NCBI GenBank assembly: GCA_964036295.1
Contig: OZ038470.1
Span: forward strand, 7,965,078-8,029,077
Direction: 5' to 3'
Length of the DNA: 64,000 bases
Source of the DNA: Plumapathes pennacea
Lineage: Eukaryota > Cnidaria > Anthozoa > Antipatharia > Myriopathidae
The notes below the pieces were generated by a model. The model saw nothing but the letters and a program-made list of their open reading frames with translations, was not told where the DNA came from and searched no databases. Position 1 is the stretch's first letter, and each line of letters opens with the position of its first letter. The position numbers and the translations under genes are program-made. Positions 34,501 to 46,500 of the stretch are shown here, piece by piece.

Positions 34501-35528
34501 GAATGAAGAAACTCTTCCACAAGCGCTACTGGAATCCTGAGGCTGGAACATCAGGAGTTGAGGAACGTGACATAATAGAAGTGTGGCCCACTATCACAGA
34601 AGATGTGACTTACCCCGAAAACCCGCGCATTGTTAACGCACGAGGAACAATGGAAAGATGGGACATATTTTATGGCGACCAGTTCCAGGAAGCAGAAAAT
34701 CCCGAGGAGGAGGTAATAATTATACAAATAAAAGTTAGTAAGCTTAACCAAAGTGCACTCCGCACTTAAAACTTATGTCTGCGTATCCGGGTACACAGAT
34801 ACGCAGTGAACCGCAGACCACCCCTCACGCTATTTTTTTGAGGCATTTAATCAGATACACAGTGAATCTACACCGCGCGATAACGCTTTGAAAACTTAGG
34901 GAGAGGGTGGTCTTATTACACTGTGTATCTGTGTATGTACCCCATCTAATGCTTCTAAAGCTCAAGGGGAGGGGTGGCTACTTTCTGCTGCACCGCGTAT
35001 CCACTTCATAAAATCCTTCTTAAACTTCAACAAATTCACTGCGTATCCGCCGTTTACAAGGGGGACCGCTTAAAATTGCGGGGTATCATGTACTCACTCC
35101 AGTTGTGGAACGCAGAGATGGCTTTTTTCTGTAATATTTTTGGAGGGGGGGGGGGAGTTCTCAACGGCTAGTAGAGCATTGTGACAAAGCTGTACTGCGA
35201 AGACTTTGTTTGTCTGTTTGTTTTCATTCAAAAACAATCAAAAATGATCAAAGACATTTAGAATGTAGTGACCCTCTTTTTTGTTTTTGTGTTTGGTTTT
35301 GTTTTTGTTTTTGTTGTTTTTGTTTTTGCTGTTTTTTTTTTTTTTTTTCAGTCAGACTGTGAAACAGTTCTTTAGCTCCACTGGTATTGCGTCAAGGAAC
35401 ACGCACGGTCTGGGGAGGCAACGGAATCATTTACTAATTCTCACATAAAAATAACTTTAATATTTCAGGATTTCACGGACGAAATACGGGCAATAGGTGA
35501 AGCCGTGGCAAGGGCCTCGCTGTACTAA
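31564..35528 (+). CDS. unrecognised protein with N-terminal hydrophobic segment and cationic Trp-rich repeats
   Basis: Four exons fit in phase: 31564-31651, 33539-33605, 33719-34712 and 35469-35528 (TAA), giving 402 residues. Donors are GTAAG, GTAAGA and GTAATA; acceptors TTTGGCAG, AAACGCAG and ATATTTCAG. Residues 11-28 are hydrophobic and aromatic (YFWGLFMTTSFIAFSFM), a signal peptide or type II anchor, followed by a Gly-rich stretch to about 52. Residues about 79-150 hold three repeats built on KKRWRLWKE, KGTKWWRIWKN and KGTKWWRCWAK separated by SSPTSLKEPG-type spacers. The middle is Pro/Val/Ser-rich, then a strongly basic Arg/Lys/Pro region, then an acidic tail. No enzyme motif is visible. 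If exported, the repeats resemble cationic Trp-rich membrane-active peptides; if it stays inside, a nucleic-acid or membrane-binding role fits equally. Family unknown. Confidence 0.75.
34775..35165. repeat. GCGTATCC-rich repeat
   Basis: Several mirrored CTGCGTATCC / GGATACGCAG-like motifs (ACACAGATACGCAGTG, TGTGTATCTGTGTATG) alternate with GGGGAGGGGTGG runs. The same vocabulary is tandemly arranged at 59338-59640. It fills the last intron of the Trp-rich gene. Confidence 0.65.
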
Positions 35529-36090
35529 GGTTAGCAAAATAAAGTTGATGTTTTTCTTGGTAACTATGTCGGTCTTGATCAGAGACAGAATATACAAGAA
35601 TACCACAAGACACCAAGGAGTTCCACACCGACAATATGGTTTCAATCTAGCTAAACAAGTGCGTTCCATAATTTGCTCAACTAATTGTTGTTTATCGCAA
35701 AGTAACATTTATATGCATTTATTATCGACAGGCGCTGAGAAACAAGAAACACAAGAATCAATTTGCTGAAAGAAATTTTAAACATGGATAGAGAAGACCA
35801 TGCCGATTCAAGATTGTTAAGCTTCGACTTTCGCTGCTTGGTGCATAGACTACCAAAAAAAAACTTTCCTGATATTAAGCCGGATACTACTGACTTTGAA
35901 TAAAAGAATTTAATTTGAGCGTCTGGAGCATTTTATTGACAAACCATCATCTTTCTCTCCCGAGAGTGATCAACACATATCATAACGTGCAGGCTTAAAT
36001 TATCAATATCTTCCTCAGATGACAGCTGATTAAACGATAAATTCTCACTACATCATCACCCATACGTTTTGTTTACAAAAAGTTGAGAGG
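35178..36090 (+). repeat. dispersed repeat, copy 2
   Basis: 35178-35430 and 35822-36090 match the two blocks at 4262-5060 but in swapped order. The last coding exon of the Trp-rich gene (35469-35528) lies between the blocks. Confidence 0.55.
35538..35543 (+). terminator. polyadenylation signal of the Trp-rich gene
   Basis: AATAAA begins 9 bp after the stop codon, so the 3' UTR would be very short. Confidence 0.5.
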
Positions 36091-36593
36091 CTCTGCATTT
36101 TTTTCCGGTTCACTTGGGACGGCTTTACGACAATTACCGAATCTCTACCAAAATCTATCGAGCTTCTGTCGGAATCACGCGTTCAAATCGTCGATTTTTC
36201 CCCTTATTTTATTTCCTCCTTGATTTTGCGACCTACTTTGCGCGTGTTTCAGGGAAAAGAGGAAAAAGGGAACTTGCAGGCGAGACAATCTTTGATCACA
36301 GGCGAGTAAATGGTCACTTGGGTCCTTTTTCCATTGAGTCCTTCTTCAACTGGACATACAGAGGAGTAACCAACTTTAATTTTTCTTTTCAGCTTCTCAC
36401 TAGAAATATCACATACAAATGATGGATAATGTATCATTTGATAGCTTTTTCTAGCAAAAGCTGGTTGAACAATTAAATATTGCTCATGAATCGTACCAGT
36501 CTTCTTGATTGCCGAGTAGGTCCCAGACCCCAGACTGCCATTTAGTCATTACGCATATCAGACATACAAACTCCCGCGGAGTGAATGCTGACA

Positions 36594-36599
36594 TTTATT
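36594..36599 (-). terminator. polyadenylation signal of the LCAT-family gene
   Basis: AATAAA on the minus strand, about 18 bp after the stop codon at 36617. Confidence 0.6.
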
Positions 36600-36616
36600 G
36601 AACAGAAACGCCTTAC

Positions 36617-39600
36617 TTACAACAACAGCAAACCTTTGATATAATTATGCACATTCTCATCTTTAAGAATGTCATTGTGATCGACGCCATTATATCCCTT
36701 TAAAGTGACTTTATACACCTGCCGCTGGCTCCACAGCTTACACGCTTGCAGGCTCCTCAGGTTAACAGTGCCATCGCCGTCGCCATTGGTGGTTTTTGGC
36801 TGTACATCCGGGAATTGGCCTTCAGAGAACGCGAAGGACTCTGGGGTATCCACGCCTGAGCCATAAAGACAATAGACTGTGACGTTGGGATAGTGGTTCG
36901 TCAGAGGATACGTCAAATTTTCAACATTCCTTCTAATGTACACCCCATCAGAGTAGCCAATGTCTTTGAACAGTGTGTCGTAATTATAAGCAGTGTAGTT
37001 TTGCTTAGGAGTGGTCACCAGTACTTCGTCCGGTTTCCACAGTTCCCGGCTCGGAAGTAAGAAGTTGTTACTTGGCCCGGAACGCTGTTGATCTCTAACA
37101 GTCAGCGGATTGACGAGAAACTGTGGAATTTGGAGCGTGTCTCCCGAGGTGAATAGACGGACGAGACGGGCCGCTCCTCCCCAGACTCCTACAAACAAAT
37201 AGGACTTCCCGTCATATTTTTTGGTCACAGTAGTACAACCAAGATTTAATTAGCAAGTTTGACAAACGTTCAAGCAAAGTTCAACAGAAAGCATGAGTTC
37301 CGACGCAATTCTGAGTTTCTCCATTACTTACACTTTTCAGTAAACTGGTGATTAAAATAAATAAATAGGGTGTTTAGCTTTGGGATTTTTTCAGTTAAAA
37401 GTTTTACTATGAGTAACGTTTCTTAGGCCCTGTTTACTTGGAAGAAGGGTCACCCTACTCTATTGAAATTCCTTGTTCCATTTACATGATAGGTGGGGTC
37501 ACCCAAGGAGGAGGGTTACCCTATCTCCTTGCTAGAGTAACCCTCCCAGTAGGGACAACTTTTGGCCATGTAAACGCTCGAGGTAGGGTTACCCTCCCAG
37601 GGGGGCTAAGTTTAGCGGTGCCAGGTTACTATCGCAAATCTCGCGACCGCGCGATGCCTTTCAGACTCTTGCCGAGATAGCCTTTGGGATAGCGTTTGGC
37701 ATGTAAAGGGGCCATCTTCTGACCCTTCTAAGAGAGTGTTCCTCCTAGAAGGGTCACCCTCCTTCCATGTAAACAGAGCCCAAGTCGGAAAACAAACATA
37801 AAAAGCGCAGAAAGACCGGTTCATACACTGACCTGACAACGTGATCCACTGATAAATGTACTTGTCCTTCCAATCTTGTGATTGTTTGTTTAGGAAGACA
37901 AGTGTGTAGGGACATCCTAAGCTGTGCGACATTAACGTCACTTTCTTGTTTCCGTTCTTTGTGAATGATTCTTCTATCAGTTCCTTGAGCTTGTCGAAGT
38001 AGGTGCCGGCGGTATCTGACAGTAAAAAGAAAGAAAGAAAGAAAGAAAAACACCGAAATTTATGCAGCATGCACACGTTTTCTTCCGGGTATAGTGAAAT
38101 AAACAAAGCCGGGAAAATATAAGAATAATTTTAGGGAAATAATTTGTAATAAAGGGGAAGCCATCCTCAGTCCTGCACCCTGCTGATTTGTTGTTGTTGT
38201 TGTTGTTTTTGTTTTGTAAAATTTTGTGTAACATTCCAAATCGTGTGTAACAGAGTACCCATACTAATTCTTGAGCAAAATCAATGTTAAACTCGGGGTT
38301 AAAGAAATCATATTGATATAACTATACAGCTGCTGCCTAACTTTTAATGAGTTATTGGCTAAAATGTCTTAAAGGGTTTTACAAGCATTGCACGAACTGC
38401 ACAAAGCTGCTGTCGTTTCTAATATTTTCGTACACGTGACCGCGGACTGTGACGTATCTCTACTCACCCGGTGCATACCGGAAGTCGTAAGGGGCAGCCC
38501 TGACGGACACCCCGCGTTCGTAGCCCCAAGACACAAGCGAGCTCACCAAGGGCGCGAAATATTTGATCAAATGATCGGTGTCAAGATATTCAACAGTGTC
38601 GGTGCCGCCAAATCCCGGAATACGTGACTGCACACCAAGGTTGTTGCTAACAGTATTGGTGGTCTTGTCATATAACACTCTAGGAGAGAAAACAACAAAT
38701 TAACATGTGCCCATACCCCCGGGGGGGGGGGGGGGGGGCACTCCCATACATGGGCTATACGGGGATGTGCCGCTCAACAGGGTATACTTTTCGCCTCTCC
38801 GACTCTGGAACAGGGTATACAAATCACCGTTTCTCTCTGGAACAGGGTATATTTTTCGTTCAGTCTGGCTCTGGAGCAAGGTCGATATTTCTTCCTGCCA
38901 GAATCCTTGATGATTTATAGTCGAGTCTGTCGCTGCAAAACAGCTCTGAACTGTTGCTTTAAATCATGCAACGCCACATGTTTATTCAAGCACGCCATTT
39001 CCGATTTGTGGAGTCGCCTCTAGTCTGGAACAGAGTATCTATTTTCACCATTTTGTCTGGAACAGGGTCGCAAAATTGCCTTTCTTTACTCTGGAACAGG
39101 GTCAGGGTCACAGGGACTCAGCGGCACACCCCCATACTAAATTTAAGGGAGTGCTCCCCCCCCCGGGACCCTGGGGGCCCATAAGCATGAGCAGTTCGGG
39201 TGTGCCGTCCGAACCAAGTCTCGTAGGGTTAGGTTTATGATTATCATTTAGATGGTCTGATGTCTTAACCAATACAGAACCGTTTTCGGATGCCTGTCGA
39301 AAACTAAAGCAAGTGCACCGCCAAGCACAGAGGCTGTAAGAAACACTTTCAACCAATCGGAAGCCAAAGTAAGATAGTAATTACTGCTGCAAAACCTGTT
39401 TGGACCAATCGAAAAGCGAGCAAACGCAAAACCAAAACAATCACTCGACTACCTTCAACAGCCATCCGATAGCAGCTCCAAACCTAACCGTACAAGATTG
39501 AACACTTCAAATCTTTTTTGCCCGTTTACCGTTTCAGTAACATCCATGTTGGGGCTATTTGTTCGTGTGCCTTCATGCGGACGAGCGTGGGCAAGCGCCT

Positions 39601-40684
39601 GTCTGCCCGCAAAAATGTAAGTGCGAGTATTTTCGCGGAAATGCATGCGCGTGTTTGCGAGAGCCTTATGTTTGTCCATGTGCATGCGCGGGTGCAATTG
39701 CGCGCGCACGTGTGCGGTGTTTTTAGTGCTTTTCGTAGCTTTGTATTGAAAATCGAGAGGAACTCAATATTCGACGCAATGCACGTCAATTCGCATAGTA
39801 GTCATAGTAGGATTCCCGTTTTAAACATTTTAGTCCCATTTCTTACTTCATGTTGTCAGCGAAACAGTTGATTGCTCCAGGAAGTAATGAAGACTTTGCA
39901 AGCCAGAGCGTGAAGAAATCCGATGTGGTCTTGTAGCAGTACCAGAACGGCACTGAAGGTTTGTTGAGTTTCACTTCAATCTGACTACCACCGCTGCCTG
40001 GAACTAAAAAGAGAAATCGAGCCGTAAGCAAGGACCTGTCCAGCTCCCTTCGCAGCGTTTCAGTTAGCCACTGACCGGTTTCACAGCATTCCCTTCTGAA
40101 TCAGTTTCACGGTTTCGTACTTGACATCTTGATCAATATTCTTATTTAAACGTGAAAACAAAATCAATGACATATGCACATTTAACAAACCCAGGATTAA
40201 ATCCACTCTCCAAATCGATGAGATGATTACATAACGACCCGCATCTATTTCACAGTTTCAGAGCGCTTTGTAGAACGAGGACAAAGACATCTTGAGTCAA
40301 AAATGACCGGGGGGGGGGGGGGGGGGGGGGAATTGAGACCAAGACCGGGGGACAAATCCGGGGTTGCGGCAATATCACTGGTGGATTTGGACCGGAGTTT
40401 CATATTTCCCGACGAGGAACGGGGGTGCAAAAATTGGCTACGTCGTTCACCTCAAGCGCTGCAACGCATGCACATATTTTGCAATCAACACGGGACGGCC
40501 GCTATACTGAACGCGGCTGTACGTAATAATTCAGTGCACACTTACTGATGACCACAGGGCTCTTGACTTCATTTGGATCACGATTCACAGCTTCGTTGGG
40601 TTCATCATTTCGAAGCCGATGTCCGTAGCCTTCCTGCAGTAACAGCGCTCCTAAGAATAACTGAGCGGACAAAATTTGCCACAT
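36617..40684 (-). CDS. LCAT-family acyltransferase/phospholipase (group XV phospholipase A2-like)
   Basis: Five exons fit in phase: 40546-40684, 39847-40003, 38468-38679, 37833-38015, 36617-37188, giving 420 residues, the usual size for the family. The N-terminus (MWQILSAQLFLGALLLQEG) is a signal peptide. Family landmarks in order: PGSGGSQIEVKLNKP (oxyanion and lid region), YCYKTTSDFFTLWL, VQSRIPGFGGTDTVEYLD, VRAAPYDFRYAP, the nucleophile elbow SHSLG (Ser about 201), DGDGTV (catalytic Asp about 369) and GVDHNDIL (His about 401). These enzymes cleave or move the sn-2 acyl chain of phospholipids, in lysosomes (PLA2G15) or extracellularly (LCAT). Which of the two it is cannot be settled here. 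SHSLG replaces the commoner AHSMG or GHSLG, which should not affect catalysis. Confidence 0.93.
37430..37790. mobile_element. MITE with GGCCCTGTTTAC ends
   Basis: Left GGCCCTGTTTACTTGGAAG and right CTTCCATGTAAACAGAGCCC are inverted, with inner GGGTCACCCT / AGGGTGACCC motifs. The same family, in inverted orientation, is at 57148-57445. Intronic in the LCAT-family gene. Confidence 0.8.
38028..38050. repeat. (AAAG)n microsatellite
   Basis: Five to six AAAG units beside the acceptor of exon 37833-38015; a (TTG)n run is at about 38188-38210. Confidence 0.85.
38716..39172. mobile_element. repeat element with GGAACAGGGTATA motifs and poly-G/C ends
   Basis: CCATACCCCCGGGGG and GGGGATGTGCCGCT at left mirror AGCGGCACACCCCCATA and GGGAGTGCTCCCCCC at right. 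Inside, TCTGGAACAGGGT occurs at least five times. Intronic and non-coding. Confidence 0.7.
39282..39477. mobile_element. MITE with CGTTTTCGGATGCCTGTCGA ends
   Basis: Left CCGTTTTCGGATGCCTGTCG and right CAACAGCCATCCGATAGCAG are inverted. A diverged member of the family best preserved at 28952-29275. Confidence 0.7.
40308..40331. repeat. poly-G run
   Basis: About 20 G residues in an intron; length in an assembly is likely unreliable. Confidence 0.9.
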
Positions 40685-41151
40685 TTCGAAGCCAAAGTCC
40701 TGTGCGCACTGCCCCTCGAACGAGATGAGAAAGTAAGACTGATTATACAGCGACACACTAGTGCTTTTATGTCGCACGAACAATGTGAATCCAGGATGTA
40801 ACACAATCTGTTTATGCTCTATTTCAATAGGCTGCCACAGAAATGTGATCTGACCTGACGCGCGTGTGTTCAGGTTTCGGTAGTCTAAACAAAACGACAA
40901 CAGAATTTGTGTCAGCTGTTTTTGTGCATAAACTCACACGTTGAAATAATTTGCTTCTTAGCACACAGGAGAAAGGACCTGTGGCGCAGGAGTTATCAAA
41001 TTTGTTTCAGACAGGGCTGAATCAATATTAAAACTGCCTATAATACAAAGCCACACAGACATTTTAAAGAATAACACGCACCAGGTAAAGACAAACACAT
41101 TTTATTGACAGGGTAACAACGAGAAAGCACAGATTCACTTATGAGCCCACT

Positions 41152-41264
41152 ACAATAGAGGGTTTGCACGGCGGCCATGTTGAATGGCAGGAACAATAGG
41201 ACATTTTTCCATAACAATAGCATTTCTTTCCCAACATGGCCGCCGTGCAAACCCTCTATGGTTT
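41152..41264. mobile_element. near-perfect hairpin MITE
   Basis: ATAGAGGGTTTGCACGGCGG and CCGCCGTGCAAACCCTCTAT are perfect 20-bp-plus inverted arms (CCATGTTG / CAACATGG continue them) about 50 bp apart. It lies upstream of the LCAT-family gene. Confidence 0.88.
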
Positions 41265-41509
41265 TCCATCCACCATTGAATAAAAAACTGGTTCTCTCGT
41301 AGCTTGTTTCGACGTGTTGTGTGTTCAGTCGTGTCAGGCAGACGTTTGCAAAACGGGGAAGAGCTCAAACAGATTAGAAATTAGTGCAGTTTTAATCGCA
41401 GAATACGGGGGTCTGCTCTTTGGAAAAATATAAATGATCTCCTTTATAGTATGTTGAAGTTGAACATGCGCTCTCCGAAGAGTACGTGTATGCTTGCTAA
41501 ACTGGGTTC

Positions 41510-41760
41510 AAAATACTGTAACGAATTGTGCTTGTCCCAGAAATGGCAGTGTTTTATTCAAAAAGCGCGCTGTTTCCCAACTGTAGCCCCGTTTTGCCAC
41601 GCGCAAAACATGTGTTGCGAATCCAATTTTGCGTCCTGGACACATACAAAAAATGTTTTTTTAGAATTTCAGAAACATTTTTGTGCCCGTGTTACGCGCA
41701 ACAATTTTGCCGCACGTTTTGACAACGAAGGACACAACAACGTATTCTCGTTTTGCCCTG
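41510..41760. mobile_element. dispersed repeat of the 17417-17600 family
   Basis: Contains CCGTTTTGCCACGCGCAAAACATG, GTCCTGGACACA and TTCAGAAACATTTTTGTGC-like motifs in partial mirror arrangement, shared with 17417-17600 and 42442-42690. Confidence 0.5.
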
Positions 41761-41769
41761 CCCTTAGTC

Positions 41770-41967
41770 TTAACCCATTCACCCCCAAGCTCAAAATGCA
41801 GATTCTCTCAATCTTGAACAAATGTATGAATGATGTATAGTGAGAATTCCTAGTTTAATCAGCTTTCAACTTACAAGGTATCGAAAGCCAGGTTCCCCTC
41901 ACTATGTTATACTTCTGGTGAAAAACAGGAGAAAATCGAAGCTGATCACTTGAGTGAAAGGGTTAAT
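41770..41967. mobile_element. MITE with GCTCAAAATGCAGATTCTCT motif, copy 1
   Basis: CTCAAAATGCAGATTCTCTC near one end and GATCACTTGAGTGAAAGGGTT at the other. Further copies at 60957-61153 and, inverted and diverged, 43766-43968. Confidence 0.65.
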
Positions 41968-42441
41968 CTGCGTAGGCGTAGAAATAAAAAGTGCAACGTA
42001 TAAATGTTTGTGGATAAGTCTGTAACGCAATTAAGTTTAGACTTTTGTGCGACTTGTCAGCCTAGGCGAACCGGGCTAAAAGGTTTGTGAGCATTTGTCA
42101 TTATAGTTATTGGCATTTTTGTCAAGATCTTGACAAATGTAATAAAATCCTTCAATAAAATAATGGTAGAATGCTGACCCAGAGAACACAGAAAGTGAGG
42201 GTATTACATCATACTTATATTATTGCAATATTTAACGCAAAATGTTTGTAAATTTTATCTGTACTTTATACGGATGTGATGCTGGGATACCGCTTTATCA
42301 GTAAATAAAGTAGAAGTAAAAGATGACATGTCTGCAACGAATTTTGAGACTTTTGTTTGAACCTCTTCAGATGTACGAGTACGGTATTATTATGATACCG
42401 TGCATATTTATAAAATTTCTACAAATTCTCAAGACCCTAAA

Positions 42442-42690
42442 GGCCTTGCAAAACGACGACACATTGTGGCAGCAACATTGCCCATGTTTCCCAAATGTTG
42501 CCCCGTTTTGCCACGCGCGAAACATTTCTTGCGGACACAAATTTGTCCTGGACACAATAATGTTTCTGAAAAGCTTCAGAAATGTCTCTTGAGTCGTCAC
42601 TGAGCGCAACAATATTGTCGCACGTTTGCCACCCTGAAAACATTGAAGGACACATTGTTGCCGCAACAATATGTGGTCTTTAGGCCAAAT
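42442..42690. mobile_element. dispersed repeat of the 17417-17600 family, second local copy
   Basis: Starts GGCCTTGCAAAACGACGACA and ends with a mirrored GGACACATTGTTGCCGCAAC block. Overlapping open frames on both strands come from its palindromic structure. Confidence 0.55.
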
Positions 42691-42914
42691 TATCAAACAT
42701 CATCAGCATGCATTTTTTGTCTCAATGGACACTGAATGGAACGCTAGACCCTATGAAAACCAGTTTTGTTCTGTTAGTGTAGCGGTAAGACAACCAAAAG
42801 TGGGGGCAGATTGAGGAGGCAATCTGAAAAAAAACTTTCAAAGAGCGCCGCGCGAGTGCAATTTGTGGTCTTTGAAAAATTTACGAGTGCTTATTTATTC
42901 CAAAATTGCACGAG

Positions 42915-43248
42915 AAATCATGTGACTACTTGTTAATAACATGCATACAATAATGTACGTCGCGCAATTTTTTTCAATTTCGTTACAATTCACTAGTGTC
43001 TCTCAAGAACTTTGTTTTCTCGCAAACAGAATCGGAATCGTCCTGAGGAAAGGAAACACGCCTCTTTGTTTTGTTTGGCTTCGCAAATACGCGCGCCAGC
43101 TGTCGGCAATTTTTAATTTCAAATTTCTACACTCTTAATTTCAAATTTCTGCACTGTTAATTACACATTTTTGCACTGTTTGGGATAAATTGACATGCGC
43201 TCAGCCAATCAGAATGAAGAAATTATTGTATGCATGTTATTAATAAAT
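42915..43248. mobile_element. MITE with TTAATAACATGCATACAATA ends
   Basis: TTAATAACATGCATACAATAA at left mirrors TTATTGTATGCATGTTATTAA at right. The inner CAGCCAATCAGAATG and AAATTTCTGCACTGTTAATT are shared with 49960-50296. Confidence 0.75.
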
Positions 43249-43542
43249 AAACATATCCAAAGCAATGTAATGTTGTTACCTAGAGACTATGCAACTAAAC
43301 ATGATGCTTATAGTAGGCCATTTCTGAGATGCCTGTTGTCTGTTTCAGAGCAAGGCCTGCTGTGAAAAAATTCGTTTACACTTACATGTTCATTTTCATG
43401 CAAATCAAACTAATTTTTATAAGGTTCCTGGAAATGGCCTATTAGTGCTTAGAGAGACAGACAAAGCCAGCCAGCCAGAGAGCGACAAATCTATACTTAG
43501 CACACCAAAAGGGCTTGCCACAAACTGGAAGGAAACTGTTTA

Positions 43543-46500
43543 TCAACTGGGAGTCATACTTTTGTCAATATGAACTTTAACCATTGTATACAGAGGAGCT
43601 TCCACCACATCTAACAAGTTGTACTTTAAACTGCTCAGTCCATCACGACCCATTCGCTGTTCTGAGTTCCTCAATTTGTTAAATCTGCCAAACAAAGAAA
43701 AAATTATTAAAGAGATACCGATAAACACAGCTGGGAATCAATGTTAAAAATACAAAACCTTTGGGAGCACCTTTGAGTGATCAACTTGAAGTTTCTCCTT
43801 TCTTTCATCATAACAGTAAGGAGAATTTGGTAATTTAATATTATTGATAGGTCAGATGAAAACGGATCAAAATATCAGTTCTCACTACATCACTCACATG
43901 GTTTCTTCTTGACTGGATGGGTGAATATGTAGTATGAGCTTAAGAGTGAAAGGGTTAAACCTTTCATAGCGCTCAAACTAAACTTCAAATGATGAACACA
44001 TGATCCATAAACAAGTGAACATAAACAAAATTTGTTTATGCTTTTTAAAGCCATACTCTTGTTTATGCGAACTTGTCAAATTTGGCAGTTTTTATTTATG
44101 TAACAGAACTATGTACAGTCCAATCCGCAGGCCAAGTCCAATTTGGCAGTCGGAAAAAATTTTCAAATTCAGTTATTTCCAAATTGGACAGCATGTAGTC
44201 CTGTTACGAGTTAATTATATTGTATAAATAAGATTGATATATATAAAATTTGCTGTCCAATTAATCCTTAATCAGATTGAAAAATTAAGAATACGGTGGT
44301 TACTTGTATGAGATGTCGAGCACACAATACAATTAAGTAGTAGTAATAGGACATCTTCATCCCACACTCTTGAAAACAGCACAATGGTCACATGCACAGT
44401 TTTTGACCCAACAGTAGCAAATTATAGTAATTTGCAGCATTAATTTTTTTGACATTCGAAGACTAACATTAATCAGCAGTGCAAAGAAAAAGCAATGTCT
44501 GAGAATATGAGCCCCAGAGTGCTTTTAATCTTTTCAACTACTGAGCCTTTGATAGCTGAGTTCTCCTGACTTATATGTGTGAGTGACGAAGTGATTATTC
44601 TCATCAGCTTTCAGCTGTGTAAGCTAAATTATTCTTACTCGACGATGTACAGTATCACAGGCAAGAGAATGGAAGAGAAAATTGGGGTTGATCACTTGCA
44701 GGAGTAAGGCCCAGTTCAGACGTCAATCTTTTATGAGCTGAACCTGATACCTTCAATTTTATAGTGATGTGAAAAGTTTGGGGCCAAATCAGTTTAGAAA
44801 AGCTGATTTGATTTTAAAGGGCTCTGCCGTTTTTCGCGTCTGAACCAGCCAGGAATTACGGCTTTGGGTGACTTTGATTCAGATGCTGAACTTTTCATGA
44901 GCCAAATCTAATACATAAAGAAACATTTTAGTTTGTACATTTAGATTAATTTGCTTTAAAATTAAATTAAGTTGGGCCAAATAAGTATGGCATCTGATTT
45001 CAAATGGCAGGATTTTCTTGATTTGGGTCGACCCAAATTCAAATATTAAGTTTGGCTCATGAAAAGATTGGCATCTGAACTGGGCTTTAGTAGTTAGAAC
45101 AGTTGGAAAATTGCCTACCTCTCTGGATCTGCTTTGCCTGACTGCTTGTGATGAATTTTGATCATCGAATATCTCCCCACTTCCAGGGAAGGTCTGGTTA
45201 ACTTGTAGTTTTTTGCCCTAATTCTAGAATAAATGTAAACATATGACATTATTCAATACTAGTGGGACCCCCGTAAAATATGGGTGCCATTGGATTTTTA
45301 GGTCCATTTCAAGCATCTTGGATACAGTTTACTGTGTCACTACTTGACCACACCACTTGCCCATCAATCGACATCAATATCTCCCCCTGTTTTTCAACAG
45401 TCCAACATCACAAGCTTTTTTCATAAAATCATACACATACGAAACTGACACTAAAGTAACACCACTACAAATGCATTTGTTCAGGTTAATGTTCGACTAA
45501 ATCTTGATAATAGTATATGCTTAAAATAATTATGCATTTCACATAAATTATTTTAGACTATCTCTGCTGCAGTATTTCATACAAAGTGACCAATTCTTGT
45601 TTAAAAATACATCTGATTCAACATGAGTCTTTATAGACACTACTTGTTATGATAAAATGTTTTAGTCACAACGTGGGCTAACTCAATTCATTAGCAATTA
45701 AATTTCACAAGATTCAGTTATTGTGCTTTCTGTGGAGATTTTTTTCTATCAAGAGATGTACCACTTCTTCATACACCAAGGGTGGTCGCTTAATGGAGGT
45801 TCGACTGTAAGCATGAATAAAAAATATTCCTAGAAACTCACATAAAAATAAATAAATATCGTTTATTTAAAGTCGAAGCATTAGAGAGTGGTTGCCCATT
45901 CTCCCGAGCCAGAGGCTCATGTTTCAAATGTCCGACATAATATCCTCAAACAACTATCCTTGCATACTTCTGAAGCCAAATTGAGACAAAAAAGGAAATC
46001 CCAAGTACATGAGATAAGCAAAGTTGACAGCATGTACTCCACACTGTTGTTACAGGGAAATAATGCATATCAAGGAATAAATTTCTAAACACCCACTGGA
46101 GTATTGGGTGGCACAACCACTCTATTAGAGAAAGGTTCATGCCCGCCTCCATCTATGTATTTTCCTCACATGTAAATTTGCTGGGGACTGCTGCTAGTTA
46201 ATGTAGTTGTAAGATATTATTAATAATAATCATCATTTTGGACACTGCATGCACTGCAAGCCTGTCACCTACCTTTTATAAAGGTCGTCATCTTCACCTC
46301 CCCAACCCCAGAATACATTGGAAAAGCCATTAACGTCTTCAAAGTGTTTTCTGGTAAAGGCACCTGCTCCACCAAATATAGTAGCATATGGGAGACTGAG
46401 AAGTGGATGGGAAAGCCACATTGAGCACAAACTTTTAACTACAATAACAAGTAACATGACATACCATATAATGCACCAAATATATGGATCAGCAACATAT

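Noticed and set aside
42323-42696. Overlapping open frames on both strands
   Set aside because: They come from a palindromic repeat family also present at 17417-17600 and 41510-41760.
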